This document shows, in pieces, positions 54,281-64,000 of a DNA stretch of 64,000 nt. The stretch covers positions 8,106,499 to 8,170,498 of the forward strand of contig OZ020250.1 in NCBI GenBank assembly GCA_963971285.1, given 5' to 3'. The notes under the pieces were generated by a model. The model had not been told where the DNA came from. It was given only the letters and a program-made list of their open reading frames with translations, and ran no database searches. The stretch is from Astropecten irregularis. Its lineage: Eukaryota; Echinodermata; Asteroidea; Paxillosida; Astropectinidae. Numbering within the stretch: the first letter of the stretch is position 1; every line of letters begins with the position of its first letter. The position numbers were made by a program, and so were the translations under genes.

Positions 54281-54649
54281 ATGCCGACTGATGTATTGCA
54301 CACGCAACTTCGATCGCGCTTATGTCCTCAAATATTCTCCCAACAAGTTTCCAAAATGTTCACCCGACATAGACCAGCTGTGCAGTTTGAGTGCACGCGC
54401 TGCAGCTTTACTTTCTCTTTCTGTATGAATGTACGCCAACGATGTTTTTCTGTTACTCGCTCGCTGATCGGATCCCTTGGAAATCCAAGGGAGACTCAAC
54501 GAAAACGAAAAAGTTAAACAGCGCTGCCGCTGTACACGATATCCAAGACCTTCATGGAAGTCCATACGTCCCACAGAATTCTCTCTATGTCCGCCGCGCG
54601 GGGGCGCCCTATGGGCTGGCGAAAACATCAACGAAGGACTTGGAACCAA
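54281..54649 (+). pseudogene. possible 3CxxC-type zinc-finger fragment (RTP-like), frameshifted
   Basis: The first frame (54281-54517) contains VQFECTRCSFTFSF, resembling the F-x-C-x-x-C-x-x-x-W/F-x-S core of zf-3CxxC proteins, preceded by FSQQVSKMFTRHRP. After a stop and a frame change near 54514 the next frame reads VKQRCRCTRYPRPSW, like the (K)QxCxxC-x-x-Y-x-x-P-x-F/W end of the same domain with one residue missing. It looks like a decayed exon or processed fragment on the strand opposite to the sulfotransferase gene, within its intron 2. Evidence is motif-level only. Confidence 0.32.
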
Positions 54650-54800
54650 TTAGGGCCAATTTCATAGTGCTGCTAAGCACAAAAACTTGCTTAGCTAAAA
54701 ATGTCTTGCCCAGTAAAACAAACCACCATTAAAAAATCCATTTGACATTCATGGTCGGCGAACAACAGCCAAAGAACAATCACAAGTGAAACACAACACA
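54650..54800. mobile_element. fragment of the GGGGCTAATTTCATAG palindromic MITE
   Basis: GGGCCAATTTCATAGTGCTG and following AAGCACAAAA match the left end of the element at 25183-25426. The right end is lost. Confidence 0.55.
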
Positions 54801-55249
54801 TAAAAAACCCTGTTTTTATTCAGACAGAAATGTCATGGATAGCAAATTTGTTGTACTATGTAGGGCCGTGACATTGGCCCCAAGAGTAGTTTGGTTTTAA
54901 GTCGGGTGGTTCCTAAGCCAACACGATTCGCCGGCAGATACAATGTCATGCAGGGGAAATACGCCTTGTAAAAGCTCCGCGTCAGAGATGTATGCAACAT
55001 TGGAAGCATTGGACTGCGCAGAAGAAGAGTTGAAAACAGCATTAAATAGATAATAAAGGGGTGACAAATGAACTACAACACCCCCACAATATCACATGGA
55101 CCACGTAGTTAGTTTAAGAAATCTTATGTAAATTGTTATTGTCTATTATAGTCCACATGCTTTTGGGTAAAACTCGTTGGCGGTACTTAATAATTCAATC
55201 AGTTGTATACGGTTTTCATGCAATTAAATACTGGGCAATGTATACTCAC
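54801..55249. other. intron 2 start; ancestral form of a duplicated, insertion-laden block
   Basis: 54890-55249 is colinear with 44340-44463 + 45757-45879 + 46184-46219 + 48345-48439 once three insertions are removed. It therefore serves as the empty-site reference for the MITE at 44464, the TTAA MITE at 45880 and the solo LTR at 46220. Confidence 0.85.
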
Positions 55250-55308
55250 ATTGATTCCTTGGTTTCCTCTTATTCCTAATCTCTTCTTAGGTTGTAATGG
55301 GACAACAT
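55250..55308 (-). CDS. sulfotransferase stem exon 2
   Basis: 59 nt between CAATTGCAG and GTGAGT. It enters in phase 1 (completing a codon begun in exon 1) and leaves in phase 0. It encodes VVPLQPKKRLGIRGNQGIN, a basic luminal stem just after the membrane anchor. Paralogues are in exon 3 (48440-48544) and, inverted, at 30956-31003. Confidence 0.78.
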
Positions 55309-55860
55309 CTGCAATTGAAAAGATATACAAAACCACAGTTAATGTAGAGTCTACCAAAGTTATGCAGTTAATATAAATAAAAACCTACGTAAGTAAACAC
55401 GCCGCATAATGCACAAAGGCTACAATTCCATTGATTTATCAGGATCATCTTTGGAATAACCTTTTCCACGGACAGTGAAATTCTCATAATTCGATGTCAT
55501 GAATTTAAACAGATGTTAAAAAATAGAAATACGGAAGATGCTTTTTGGATTAGAAATATGTACAAGCCCTATGTATAATTACAATTTTTGTAATTAACCA
55601 TAGGCCTACATGTATTATCATAAATTTGTTTTCCAAAACAAAGGAATTGAAATTCCTCTTGTCTTTTCTTTCCAGTACATGTACTCAACTGTAACAGTTG
55701 AATAATCAATAAATGTAGGAGCTTTGATACAAACATTTGAAACAAACTCAAAAATAGGTGCAACTTTTTTTGTAAAACGTTGCACGCACCAAGTTCAGTG
55801 TTTCTTTTTTTGTCGGTGTTTGTTTTGTTGCGCCCAAAAGAGTTAACCTATTTCTAAAGT
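55309..55860. other. intron 1, nothing else recognised
   Basis: AT-rich. The 80 bp upstream of exon 2 match 30880-30955 inverted. Confidence 0.5.
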
Positions 55861-56149
55861 ATACAGGGTGTCCCAGAAAAAAACGCAACAGTGTCGGGCA
55901 CCATTATGTTAAAATTAAACTGTTCATCATTTCAAGATGAAAGAAAGATGAGAAATCGGGTTTTGAGATTGGGTAATTCAGTCTTAGTTGTCCCCTCAAT
56001 TTCAGTCCAATTTTGCTCAAATTCTACATGGTGATAGCCAAAACATGTCTCTATTATATATCTGAATCTTGACGTGATAAACAGTTTAATGTTAATATAA
56101 TTGCTCTCGGCGCAAAGTGTTGCGTTTTTTGTGGGGGACACGCTGTGTA
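55861..56149. mobile_element. 289-bp MITE with ATACAGGGTGTCCC ends
   Basis: Related to 48961-49395 (GGTGTCCCAGAAAAAA.. and ..TTTTTTGTGGGGGACA), including the TTCTACATGGTGATAGCCAA block, but internally shorter and with a decayed right end. Confidence 0.75.
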
Positions 56150-56223
56150 AGGCCTAAGGCTGTGGTTGTCCCACAGAATTGTGGTTGCCACATATAAATT
56201 ATAGAGGAGGTATAGGTACTTAC

Positions 56224-56320
56224 CGTTGACGAAGTTTCCAGACAAACGGTAAATGGCGATGAACACCAACATGGACAGCATAACCACGCTGAAGAAAATG
56301 AAATTATGTCGCAGGCTCAT
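56224..56320 (-). CDS. sulfotransferase exon 1, signal anchor
   Basis: First ATG at 56320 (AATAATGAGC). A five-residue cytosolic tail (SLRHN) is followed by an 18-residue hydrophobic segment FIFFSVVMLSMLVFIAIY, then RLSGNFVN and donor ACG|GTAAGT at 56224/56223, leaving phase 1. This is the short type II anchor expected for a Golgi carbohydrate sulfotransferase. Phase and strand fit exon 2. The frame extends upstream without ATG to 56374; the 5' UTR and promoter are not defined. Confidence 0.78.
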
Positions 56321-56637
56321 TATTATTTCAAGAAGGCACTGGAGCGAAGGTGTTGCTCGGGTCGGTCCACTCAAGATTTATCCCCGCGCATAAAATTAAA
56401 AGTCGTCAACAGAAGCAGGTAAAATTGGTGGCAAGACATGTACTCAAAGTCATACAGACACAAGTAATTGATGCTGCATGAGTTCCATCCACGTGACGAT
56501 AAGAACTCTTATATTTTATGCTAGTTCCTTGAACATTGTGTCGAGTAGGTTGCAGTACGTGACACATACACTGTAACTCTACGAGGCTACTTCTTATACT
56601 CCGTATAGCATGAAGAAATTGTTCTTATAATCGATAT

Positions 56638-56788
56638 GGGGCCAATTTTACTAACGGCTTTGCGACCATCGCTGAAGCCCAAATCCATCGCCAAACGGAA
56701 AATCGATGGCTATGTTGCGTAGCAATGTTCTGTTCAGCGATGGGTTTTGGCTTAAGCAATGATCGAAAAGCGTTAGTGAAATCGGCCC
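56638..56788. mobile_element. 151-bp palindromic MITE
   Basis: Diverged copy of 30220-30368 (GGGGCCAATTTTACTAACGG.. and ..GCGTTAGTGAAATCGGCCC). It lies about 320 bp upstream of exon 1. Confidence 0.78.
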
Positions 56789-57339
56789 ACAGAGTGTTTT
56801 TTTTTCTGCTTCGTCGCGATCGCAGGCACGGGCAGCGGAGAGCATTGTATCCACCGACGACTTATATCATGATTCATGATGACAACAGTTTAAGAATAAT
56901 GAATTAATTAATAATTTCAATAATTATTATTATTTTGTTTTACCGGGACACTTTCTCATTGGGCCGTGCACAAACTTCACTTACCTATATTTCTAAATAT
57001 CCTCCAAACCAATGAACTTGAAATTGCTATTATGTTCGTATTGAGCGCATTATCTGTCTTCTATTAAAATATGGACTGTAAAAATATGTCTTTAAAAGGT
57101 AGCTGGTATAATAGGGCACCGAAAAGTCGCAGATGTCTGCTACAAGTTCACCTTTAGACGCTATAAAGTGTCTTGATGCAATTTAGATAAATGTAGGCAT
57201 GTATACAGTAAAGCGTTCTTACACATGGAGGGTATCACAATGCTTTATACTATTATTTAACGCTTTACACTTTACACCAACCCTGGCTTGGGCCCATTTA
57301 CATTCCTGAAACAATCTCAGCTCACTGGGGAGTATACAG
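56789..57339. other. upstream of the sulfotransferase gene, nothing recognised
   Basis: AT-rich; may hold its promoter but no TATA or initiator could be assigned with confidence. Confidence 0.35.
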
Positions 57340-57530
57340 CCCGCTACTGCCTATAACGCGCGCAGGGCTAATTAAGCACACAAAGCCATCTCTGTTCTCA
57401 CAGGTACCCATTTGTCTGGGTGAAGAGAAGCAATACGTGATAAAGCGTCTTGCCCAAGGACGGAAGAACCATTAGCCCATGGCCGGATTCGAACCAACAA
57501 TCTGTAGATTGACCACCAAATTTAAGACAT
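57340..57530 (-). repeat. tRNA-derived SINE fragment
   Basis: Minus strand: GGTTCGAATCC B box at 57485-57495, followed by CTTGGGCAAGACGC and CACCCAGACAAATGGGTACC, a core shared by many metazoan tRNA-SINEs. The A box is not clear. Confidence 0.5.
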
Positions 57531-58169
57531 TAAAGGGAAATGCACGTATTTGGATGTAAGCCCTCGATTAGTGTTCAAAAGTGCAGCGACTCTGTAGGAA
57601 GTTGAGAGTCATGAATAATTCAACAGCTGCCGACTAATTCACTGTTTATTATCCACATTGTGCAAAATCAATAAATGAACTGTAACAGTTACAGCCTGCC
57701 ACGTCCTACATAATACTCAGTCGACATATCCAACCATCGTCCACTACGGGAATATACAGACAATGACACGAAAGATTAACTACATTTTAGCCTGTGGCGA
57801 TCGATACAATATCGATACAATTTCAAAAGATGAGGAGAGGCCAGGATGCATTTATTATATACTGTGGCGTAAGACCTATGTACACGAATGATAACCGAAG
57901 CAGCTCTACCACGACAGTATACAGTTTATTGTGCGGTAGTGACGTACCATCCTCTTCTACAGATGGACAGCGCCTATTCAAATTAATGCCGGGGTACCGT
58001 TATTTTGACTTTTGCCGAAGTATGGTCACAACAGTTACTTTTACGCGGCATGAAATAGGGAGGAGATTTGGGATGAAAACGCATTGATATGGACTGTAAA
58101 AACAATTGGGGCATGATGTAATTCGCTGTCCGTTTATACCTGTTGCGGTGAATTCTGAGACGATTTTTG
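57531..58169. other. non-coding; left flank of family C element
   Basis: 57550-57680 is paralogous to 42550-42680 (GTGCAGCGACTCTGTAGGAA). No exon seen. Confidence 0.45.
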
Positions 58170-60052
58170 ACTTTTTCGCACTTTCGAGTGCGAAAAAGTT
58201 ATTCTTTTTGTTCTGATTTTTTTTCTTCCTCCTCCTCTTCTTCTTCTCCTCCAAAAGTCTATGAGAATTTGTACACGTTTTTTCTAAGCACGACTTAAGT
58301 ACTTTTGCAAATTCGGATCATCATCAAACTTATACCAATGAAGGACCCTAATGCAAGGATGATCCTAAAAGCAATGACGTCATGATGACGTCATCACGTG
58401 ATTTTTTATAGATTTTTGAATATTTATTTTGTCCCATTCACTTTGTACACGTTTTCCAAGAATAAATTTACATTTTTCCATTCCCCTTTTTGGCAATCAA
58501 ACAATCTCTGATTTTGACTAAACTTTTGAAGATTCATAGATCCTATGACAGAGTATCACCATAAAGAATGACGTCATCGTGACGTCATCAGGTGTCATAT
58601 TACAAGCAATCAAAAATGGATAGGTTTTAATCTTCAAAAATCGATATCAATTCAACCGTATTTTCCCTTGCCTTACTATTTTTGAAAATGTGTCAAGTAA
58701 CCCTAGATCTTAATTTTATCTCGTGTGCGTGAAGTCACGTGACCCTTACTTCCGGTCAAAAACGTCAAAACAGGAAATGTCTTATAATTTAAAATTGGGG
58801 AAAGATATTAACTTGGTTTCAACGATGTCAGTATCTGGCAGTAATGAGGTGTTTACCAATTTGATTGATGACGTCATCAAACATTCGATCGAGCGCCCTC
58901 TATCGACAAGTTGAAAAATGTCATAAATGCATTTTTAGTTGATGTCTGTGGCGAAATTTGAGGTAATTGCTCCAAAATATATATTTAAGATGAGCTTCAA
59001 CCAGACAACAATGGTGCCAAGATTTAGATTGATGACGTCATCAGTCCGGAAGTTACAATGGAAAAACCATTTTTTTCTATTAAAAAGCTGAAAAATCAAC
59101 CATAAGAAATACAATCTTGATTTTTCCTAGAAATAGCAGGATAAAGGTAGTTCTGTGGTTTATGTATGTTTCTTTGTGATCAGTGAGCTTGGACATGTCC
59201 TGCGATAGGCTTGAAATTGTATTTGGACACCCCGAAATTGTGCCTCGAATTAAACAACAACACAACTCACAATGTACTGTACATGCATGGGTGTGGGTGT
59301 ACGGAGACTTAAATCTCGGTTAAACCACGTGCGTCAACCATCAATGAACACGTTTTTTGTGCATCGCACAACCCGTACGTTGTCTCAAAGTTCGTTCACC
59401 CCATCCCTGTGTGTTCAGTATTAAACCCGAACAGCCCATTCTGTTTGTATGCGTTTTTTCCCCTTACACAACTTTATTGCTTTTTCAAGTTTGGATCATC
59501 ATCAAATTGTAACAATGAAAAACCTTTGTGCAGGGGCGACCCAAGAACATGATGACGTCAAACAAGAAATGTTTTAACATAATTTTGAATATTCAATCGT
59601 ATTTGACCTCGCCTTTCTTGTTTTTAAAAATGTGTCAAGCAACCTTCAAATATTTGTCTCGTGTGCGTGAAGTTTCGTGACACTTACGTTATCAAACGGT
59701 CAAAACTGGAAGGGTCAAATTTAAAATTGGAGCAAGATACGAACTTGGTTTCAACGATGTCAGTCTCTGGCAGTAAAGTGGTTATTAAACATTTGACCTA
59801 TGACCTCATCAAACATTTGATTGAAATCTGTGGCAAAGTTTTAGGTATTAATTTGCTTCACAATAATCCTTTAAGCGGACAATACATAGTGAAACGAAAT
59901 AAAACATTGATGCTTAAAAATCACAATGGATATTTAACATGCTGTTTTCAGGTTTTATACTTCCTTGAATGCGCTTTCTTTGAACAAAAAAATTCGAATT
60001 GAGAAAAGGCGAAAAAGTCATTTGCTCTGTCAGTTGACAGACAAACTTCTAG
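58170..60052 (+). mobile_element. Helitron/Helentron-like element, family C
   Basis: 1883 bp. The 5' end at 58170-58199 is a 13-bp perfect stem with a TTCG tetraloop (ACTTTTTCGCACT arm), then TTATTCTTTTTGTTCTG and a T run. The 3' end has GCGAAAAAGTC (the arm inverted) at 60009-60019, a hairpin at 60021-60045 (CTGTCA/TGACAG), then CTAG before TT. The interior has several TGACGTCA sites and CCGGAAGT. The unoccupied site is at 42729-42770. Confidence 0.74.
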
Positions 60053-60712
60053 TTATTCATTCTCACTTTTCAAACCGTGGCATGACATGTATTAACAACA
60101 ACCGGCAGCGCACGGGTATTATCATGAAGATACATGACTGAACGGGAACAGTTTCAGAAGTAAACATCACTCGTAGTTGATGATTGTTCGACAAATACGC
60201 ATGCTTTTAAGCTACATTTTAAACCAAAATGTAGCTCGGCTGAGGATGTTCTCTATCCGTTAGTATCAGAAAGCAGTACAAGCTAGGAGATCTTGAATAG
60301 CGCCCTCTTGGGATTTAATGTATCCAATTATGATGACATCATTCCTATCCAATCACGTTATAGATCATTTTAAGCTCGTAATTGCTGGCCTAATGTCTAC
60401 CCAAATAATTACACCAGGTTCCATAAATCACATCCAAGATTATCCTTTAATCATCCGAAATCATTCCTGTGCGTGCATTTGATTGTGAGTACAATTCCTT
60501 TACGGTTTTGTAGGGAATTTTCCTAATTGATTGTAACTTATAATTACCCATTTAATTATATGTATACACATTATGATTATAATTACATGCACGTATGTTG
60601 TATATCGTAAGATCCATTGCAGCTCAGTGCACCATTACAATTATTTCATATCAATTTGGACTCTCCATGGTCCGACTAGCATCTCTATAAATGAAAAATC
60701 GGGTGAACAGCG
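60053..60712. other. non-coding, nothing recognised
   Basis: 60215-60270 shares AAAATGTAGCT..GAGGATGTTC with 42690-42720. No exon seen. Confidence 0.4.
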
Positions 60713-61400
60713 ATGTTTACGAGTTTCAGTCCAGTCATAGGCAGAGGTATTATGAGGCATGTCGAGAAACTGGCAAATCGATGCTCTCCCTTATGTGAAC
60801 GAGAGGCATGCCGTTCGCTCCAAGAAGGATCAACGTGCTATAAAACTTCTAGAAGGCCAGACGACCATTGTGGAAGATGGTGGAATTCATCGTTATTTCT
60901 TCATAAGGGGGGTCGGACCAACTGCTTGCACAATTCTCTTTTTGTTAGGTTTCCAAGATTATGGGACAGTCTTCCATATAATGTTAAGGAACAAATTGTT
61001 TTTAATTTGCCTAAGTTTAGCAATATGCTACGAATTCATATTCTGTCTCCTGGTACATCCATTGTATTCCCATCTTAAGTATATGCCTTCGCCATTAATT
61101 AATGATGTATCGATTGACCTAGAGTAATTTATTTATTTGTCCACGTACATGTATAAATTGTTTATTTATTGCCTCTATTGTTTGTACATTTTGTTTACAT
61201 GTAATGTTATGCATGGCATCATTTGGAGAGCCACTCGATTGTGATTTAGTTCGCATTTGGCAATCCTTCAGGGGTGTTACCATGCACTGTTCTTCTACTG
61301 TTTGGTTTTGTTATTTTGTTAATTTTGTTATTTTGTAAATGTTTGTATTGTGCCTTTTGTTGCTTGCCCTGAGAAATAATAAATGAAATGAAATGAAATA
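60713..61400 (+). pseudogene. non-LTR retrotransposon C-terminus and 3' UTR (L2/CR1-like)
   Basis: Frames at 60910-61078 give SLFVRFPRLWDSLPYNVKEQ, the RxxRLWNSLPxxxxE tail conserved at the end of L2/CR1-type reverse transcriptases. Upstream codons are frameshifted. A 3' UTR of about 310 bp ends in an AAATG-type microsatellite at 61380-61400. Confidence 0.65.
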
Positions 61401-62050
61401 TAATGTCATACCCCTCTTGCGAGCTGACGAGACCAAATTCCATGCTCCGAAAAAAGCGTTCCTTGCCACCCGACCTCAGCTAGCAGAGAAGCATAATGAT
61501 CCGATCCAAAGGCTAATTGATGCTGGTCATGTCAAAATCCAAACAGAAGAAGATGCTGCGAAGTCCGTTGAATCGTGGTACATCCCTCATCTCCTGGTTG
61601 AACACAATAGGAAGTTTCGCCTTGTGTTCAGTTGCTCCTTTCAGTATCAGAACCAGATATTGCTTCCTGGTCCACCCCTAGGTGCATCTCTCCTTGGAGT
61701 TCCGTTGCGTTTCCGCCAGCAATGTCTGCTAGTGACATCAAGGCAATGTTTCACCAAGTCATGCTGCATCCCACCGAAATATGTCTCTTCCGCTTCCTGT
61801 GGAGGAACACGAAGACCGACACTGAACCCAGAATATACGAGTGACAGGTACTACCCTTCGGAGCAACATGCAGTTCTAGTATAATCTATGCTCTACGCAA
61901 GCATGCCTTAAACCATCAAGAGAAGTCTGCGGTAGTTGCTGATGCCGTGGATAGATCCTTCTACGTTGACAATTGCCTCGTCAGTGTCCCACAGGAACAG
62001 GAAGCCAAGACTCTGATCCACAAAATGCGAGATCTGCTGGCTGAGTGAAG
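61393..62050 (+). pseudogene. BEL/Pao reverse transcriptase fragment
   Basis: AAKSVESWYIPHLLV and FRLVFSCS, then GVPLRFRQ, SDIKAMFHQVMLHPTE and RFLWRNT after a frameshift near 61725. FYVDNCLVSV near 61950 is the YVDD box with the second Asp changed to Asn. A stop follows at about 62045. Catalytically dead. Confidence 0.8.
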
Positions 62051-62239
62051 GTGGTTTTGAAATACGCCAGTGAGCCAGTAACGTACCCAATGTTGTAGCA
62101 GATCTTCTTTCTGAGGCTCGATCGGATGGTTGTGATCTCTGGCTGACATTCGGAAAGACGGACCTGGCTGAACCAATACTCGTACTTCAGTGGGACTGTA
62201 GCACCGACGATATGCAGTACCGGCACCGTCCGGGTAATT

Positions 62240-62990
62240 GACTACAATTGCCTGAACATGAGAAACGTGTACAAAACATTAGCCAGCCAGTATGATCCAA
62301 TTAGATACCTCACACCGTTGACTGCAAGAGCCAGAGTAATTGTACAGGACTTGTGGAAGACTAAACGTGACTGGGACGATGCCCTGGAGCCTGGTGAGAT
62401 GATGGACTGACGGGCGAGCATGGGAGAATGAGCTACCCAATCGGTCAATCATCAAACTACCGAGATGTTGCACATCCCCGCATGTTGACCCAGTTGCAGC
62501 TAGTCGTCAGCTTCACATCTTTTGCGATGCATCCGAGAGGGTCTACGGCGCAGTCGCCTACCTCAGGACGGATGAGAAGCATACCATACACACCAGTTTT
62601 GTAATGGCCAAGTCCAGAGTTGCGCCAAAGAAACAGATCTCAATAACTCCTCTTGAGCTATTTGCAGCTTTAACTGGAGCTCAGCAATCCAGTCTCCTTC
62701 AGCCTGTGTTGACTCTACCCGTGGAGGACACCACTGTGCTGAACTGGCTGAAATCAGATTCCTGTGGATACAAATTCTTCGTGGGAACCAGAGTCGACCA
62801 GATCCAGACCATTACAGACACCAACATGGTGCTATATTGACATTAAGAATAACGTAGCCGATGTCCTTACAAGAGGGAAAACTCTACTGTCGCTCATTCA
62901 ACCATGTAGATGGCGTGATGGACCACCGTTCCTCTCCACAAACCCTAAGCTTTGGCCAACCTTCCCACCCACCCTTCCTGAGGATACCGC
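62240..62990 (+). pseudogene. BEL/Pao connection and RNase H fragment
   Basis: LNMRNVYKTLASQYDP and VQDLWKTKRDWD match the peptidase-A17-linked region. [17 protein letters not shown] and [20 protein letters not shown] are the RNase H-like block, then [17 protein letters not shown] and VADVLTRGKTLL. Several frame changes. Confidence 0.75.
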
Positions 62991-63025
62991 AGAGCTGAAA
63001 GAAAAACCACCCTCCCTGTGATATA

Positions 63026-63934
63026 GTGACAGTGGAGCCGGCTGACACACTAGACCTGGAGAAATACAAGTCCCTGGATGAACTCATCAACGCATCTAAA
63101 CAGCGCTGTGATGTGGCGGCCAAAGGTGGCAATCCAGTTGACCTAACAGCTGACCAGCGATCAGAAATTGAGCTTCACGTCTATCAACGATCCCACAAGT
63201 CCAGCTTTCCTGATGAGTGGGCTGCCCTCAGGCTACTGCAGCTCTCACCAGAGTGGGAGGGCAATGACAAATTCATCAGAGTTGGAGGCCAGCTGAGACG
63301 AGCTGAATGTATCCCACTTACCACCGAACATCCAATCGTTCTTGACCCTGCACAGCGATGGATCCAGCCTTGCAGCCTGAGCTCGCCAAGCAACAAGTGA
63401 GGTTCCGTTTCAACCCTCCAAATGCCCCATACTTTGGAGGACTGTGGGAGAGGGAAATCAGGTCAGTCAAGGATGACATGCGAGTAGTTCCCAACGATCA
63501 GACGGTACCAGAGCAAGTCCTTCTTACAGTTCTTATCGAGGTTGAAGGGATCCTCAACTCAAAGCCCCTTGGTTACACCTCATCCGATATCGACCCTGTT
63601 ACACCAGATGTTCTTCTGATGGGGCGTTACGACCCAGCCTTTCCTCAAGTCGTCTGTCCAGCAAAAGAACCTCTTCGGTAGACGTCAGTGGAAGCATAGT
63701 CAGGTTCTAGCAGACCATTTCTGGAACAGATTCTCCATCTTCCATCACTCCAGGGCCGCCAGAAGTGGTAGAGAGATGTTCCTGGTTTGTGCAAAGATGA
63801 CGTCGTCATGATCATCGACCCCAATCTTACTCGAGCACAGTGGCCCATCGGCAGAGTCACCGAGACCTTTCCTGGACCAGATGGTCGTGTCCGCAGTGGC
63901 AACGTGAAGGTCAGGAGCAAGATCTACACGTGAC
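63026..63934 (+). pseudogene. BEL/Pao integrase remnant and DUF5641-like tail
   Basis: 63026-63345 is the pre-integrase region (FIRVGGQLRRAE). At about 63350-63380 it jumps to KQQVRFRFNPPNAPYFGGLW, so most of the D,D,E core is deleted. The tail continues (EGILNSKPLGYTSSD, then RQWKHSQVLADHFW and QWPIGRVTE) to the end of the window. Confidence 0.75.
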
Positions 63935-64000
63935 CTGTAACCCGACTGATCCAACTCCCCAAGTTGAGCCAAGATGTTGTGTACATTTATTTCCCAAATT

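Larger units (their letters stand above)
61393..63980 (+). mobile_element. decayed BEL/Pao LTR retrotransposon, truncated at both ends
   Basis: Reverse transcriptase, A17-type/RNase H region, integrase remnant and DUF5641-like tail are in order on the plus strand with many frameshifts and stops. No LTRs are visible. The left edge abuts the LINE microsatellite tail. Confidence 0.82.

Noticed and set aside
57485..57495. tRNA gene from the B box near 57.49 kb
   Set aside because: No A box or cloverleaf can be drawn; better explained as a SINE fragment.

Overview
Eukaryotic genomic DNA, most likely from a marine invertebrate deuterostome. An echinoderm is my best guess from the element mix: SURL/Mag-type gypsy, DIRS, BEL/Pao, Penelope, tRNA-headed SINEs and many TACATG runs. 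The species cannot be fixed from sequence alone. Genes are split into small exons by long AT-rich introns, and most of the window is mobile DNA, much of it nested.

Host genes. (1) An NXPE-family exon on the minus strand (1407-2269). (2) A carbohydrate sulfotransferase gene on the minus strand over 13 kb. I reconstruct four exons: 56320-56224 signal anchor, 55308-55250 and 48544-48440 stem, 44269-43289 catalytic domain. Splice sites and phases agree throughout, and the stem is internally duplicated. (3) A partial inverted paralogue of its stem exon on the plus strand at 30956-31003. A degraded 3CxxC-like zinc-finger fragment lies at 54281-54649, and an unrecognised 224-aa ORF at 11415-12089.

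Layout. 0-7.4 kb: NXPE exon, then a roughly 323-bp tandem unit with a tRNA-like gene, split by two head-to-tail Helitron/Helentron-like elements. 7.6-10.6 kb: decayed DIRS element. 10.6-20.7 kb: a T/G-skewed tract carrying the 224-aa ORF, an 8-bp-TSD transposon and a minisatellite of 5' splice-site-like motifs, interrupted at 15.6-19.8 kb by a second Helentron-like family and a large foldback element. 21.4-29.2 kb: tandem and dispersed segmental duplications with small inverted-repeat elements. 29.7 kb: Penelope endonuclease fragment. 31-33 kb: several copies of a TTAA-flanked MITE. 35.5-37 kb: foldback element. 37.6-42.35 kb: an apparently intact, young Ty3/gypsy element with identical 166-bp LTRs inside the tail of a CR1/L2-like LINE. 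43.3-56.3 kb: the sulfotransferase gene, its introns packed with nested insertions. 58.2-60.05 kb: a third Helentron-like family. 60.7-64 kb: LINE tail and a decayed BEL/Pao element.

What stands out. Three Helitron/Helentron-like families with unrelated ends share one layout: a 5' hairpin whose arm recurs inverted near the 3' end, then a second hairpin, then CTAG or a one-base variant next to T. Two of them are confirmed by unoccupied paralogous sites inside this window. All three carry TGACGTCA and ETS-type (CCGGAAGT) sites. Paralogous empty sites also verify the TTAA MITE, a solo LTR and a 129-bp MITE.
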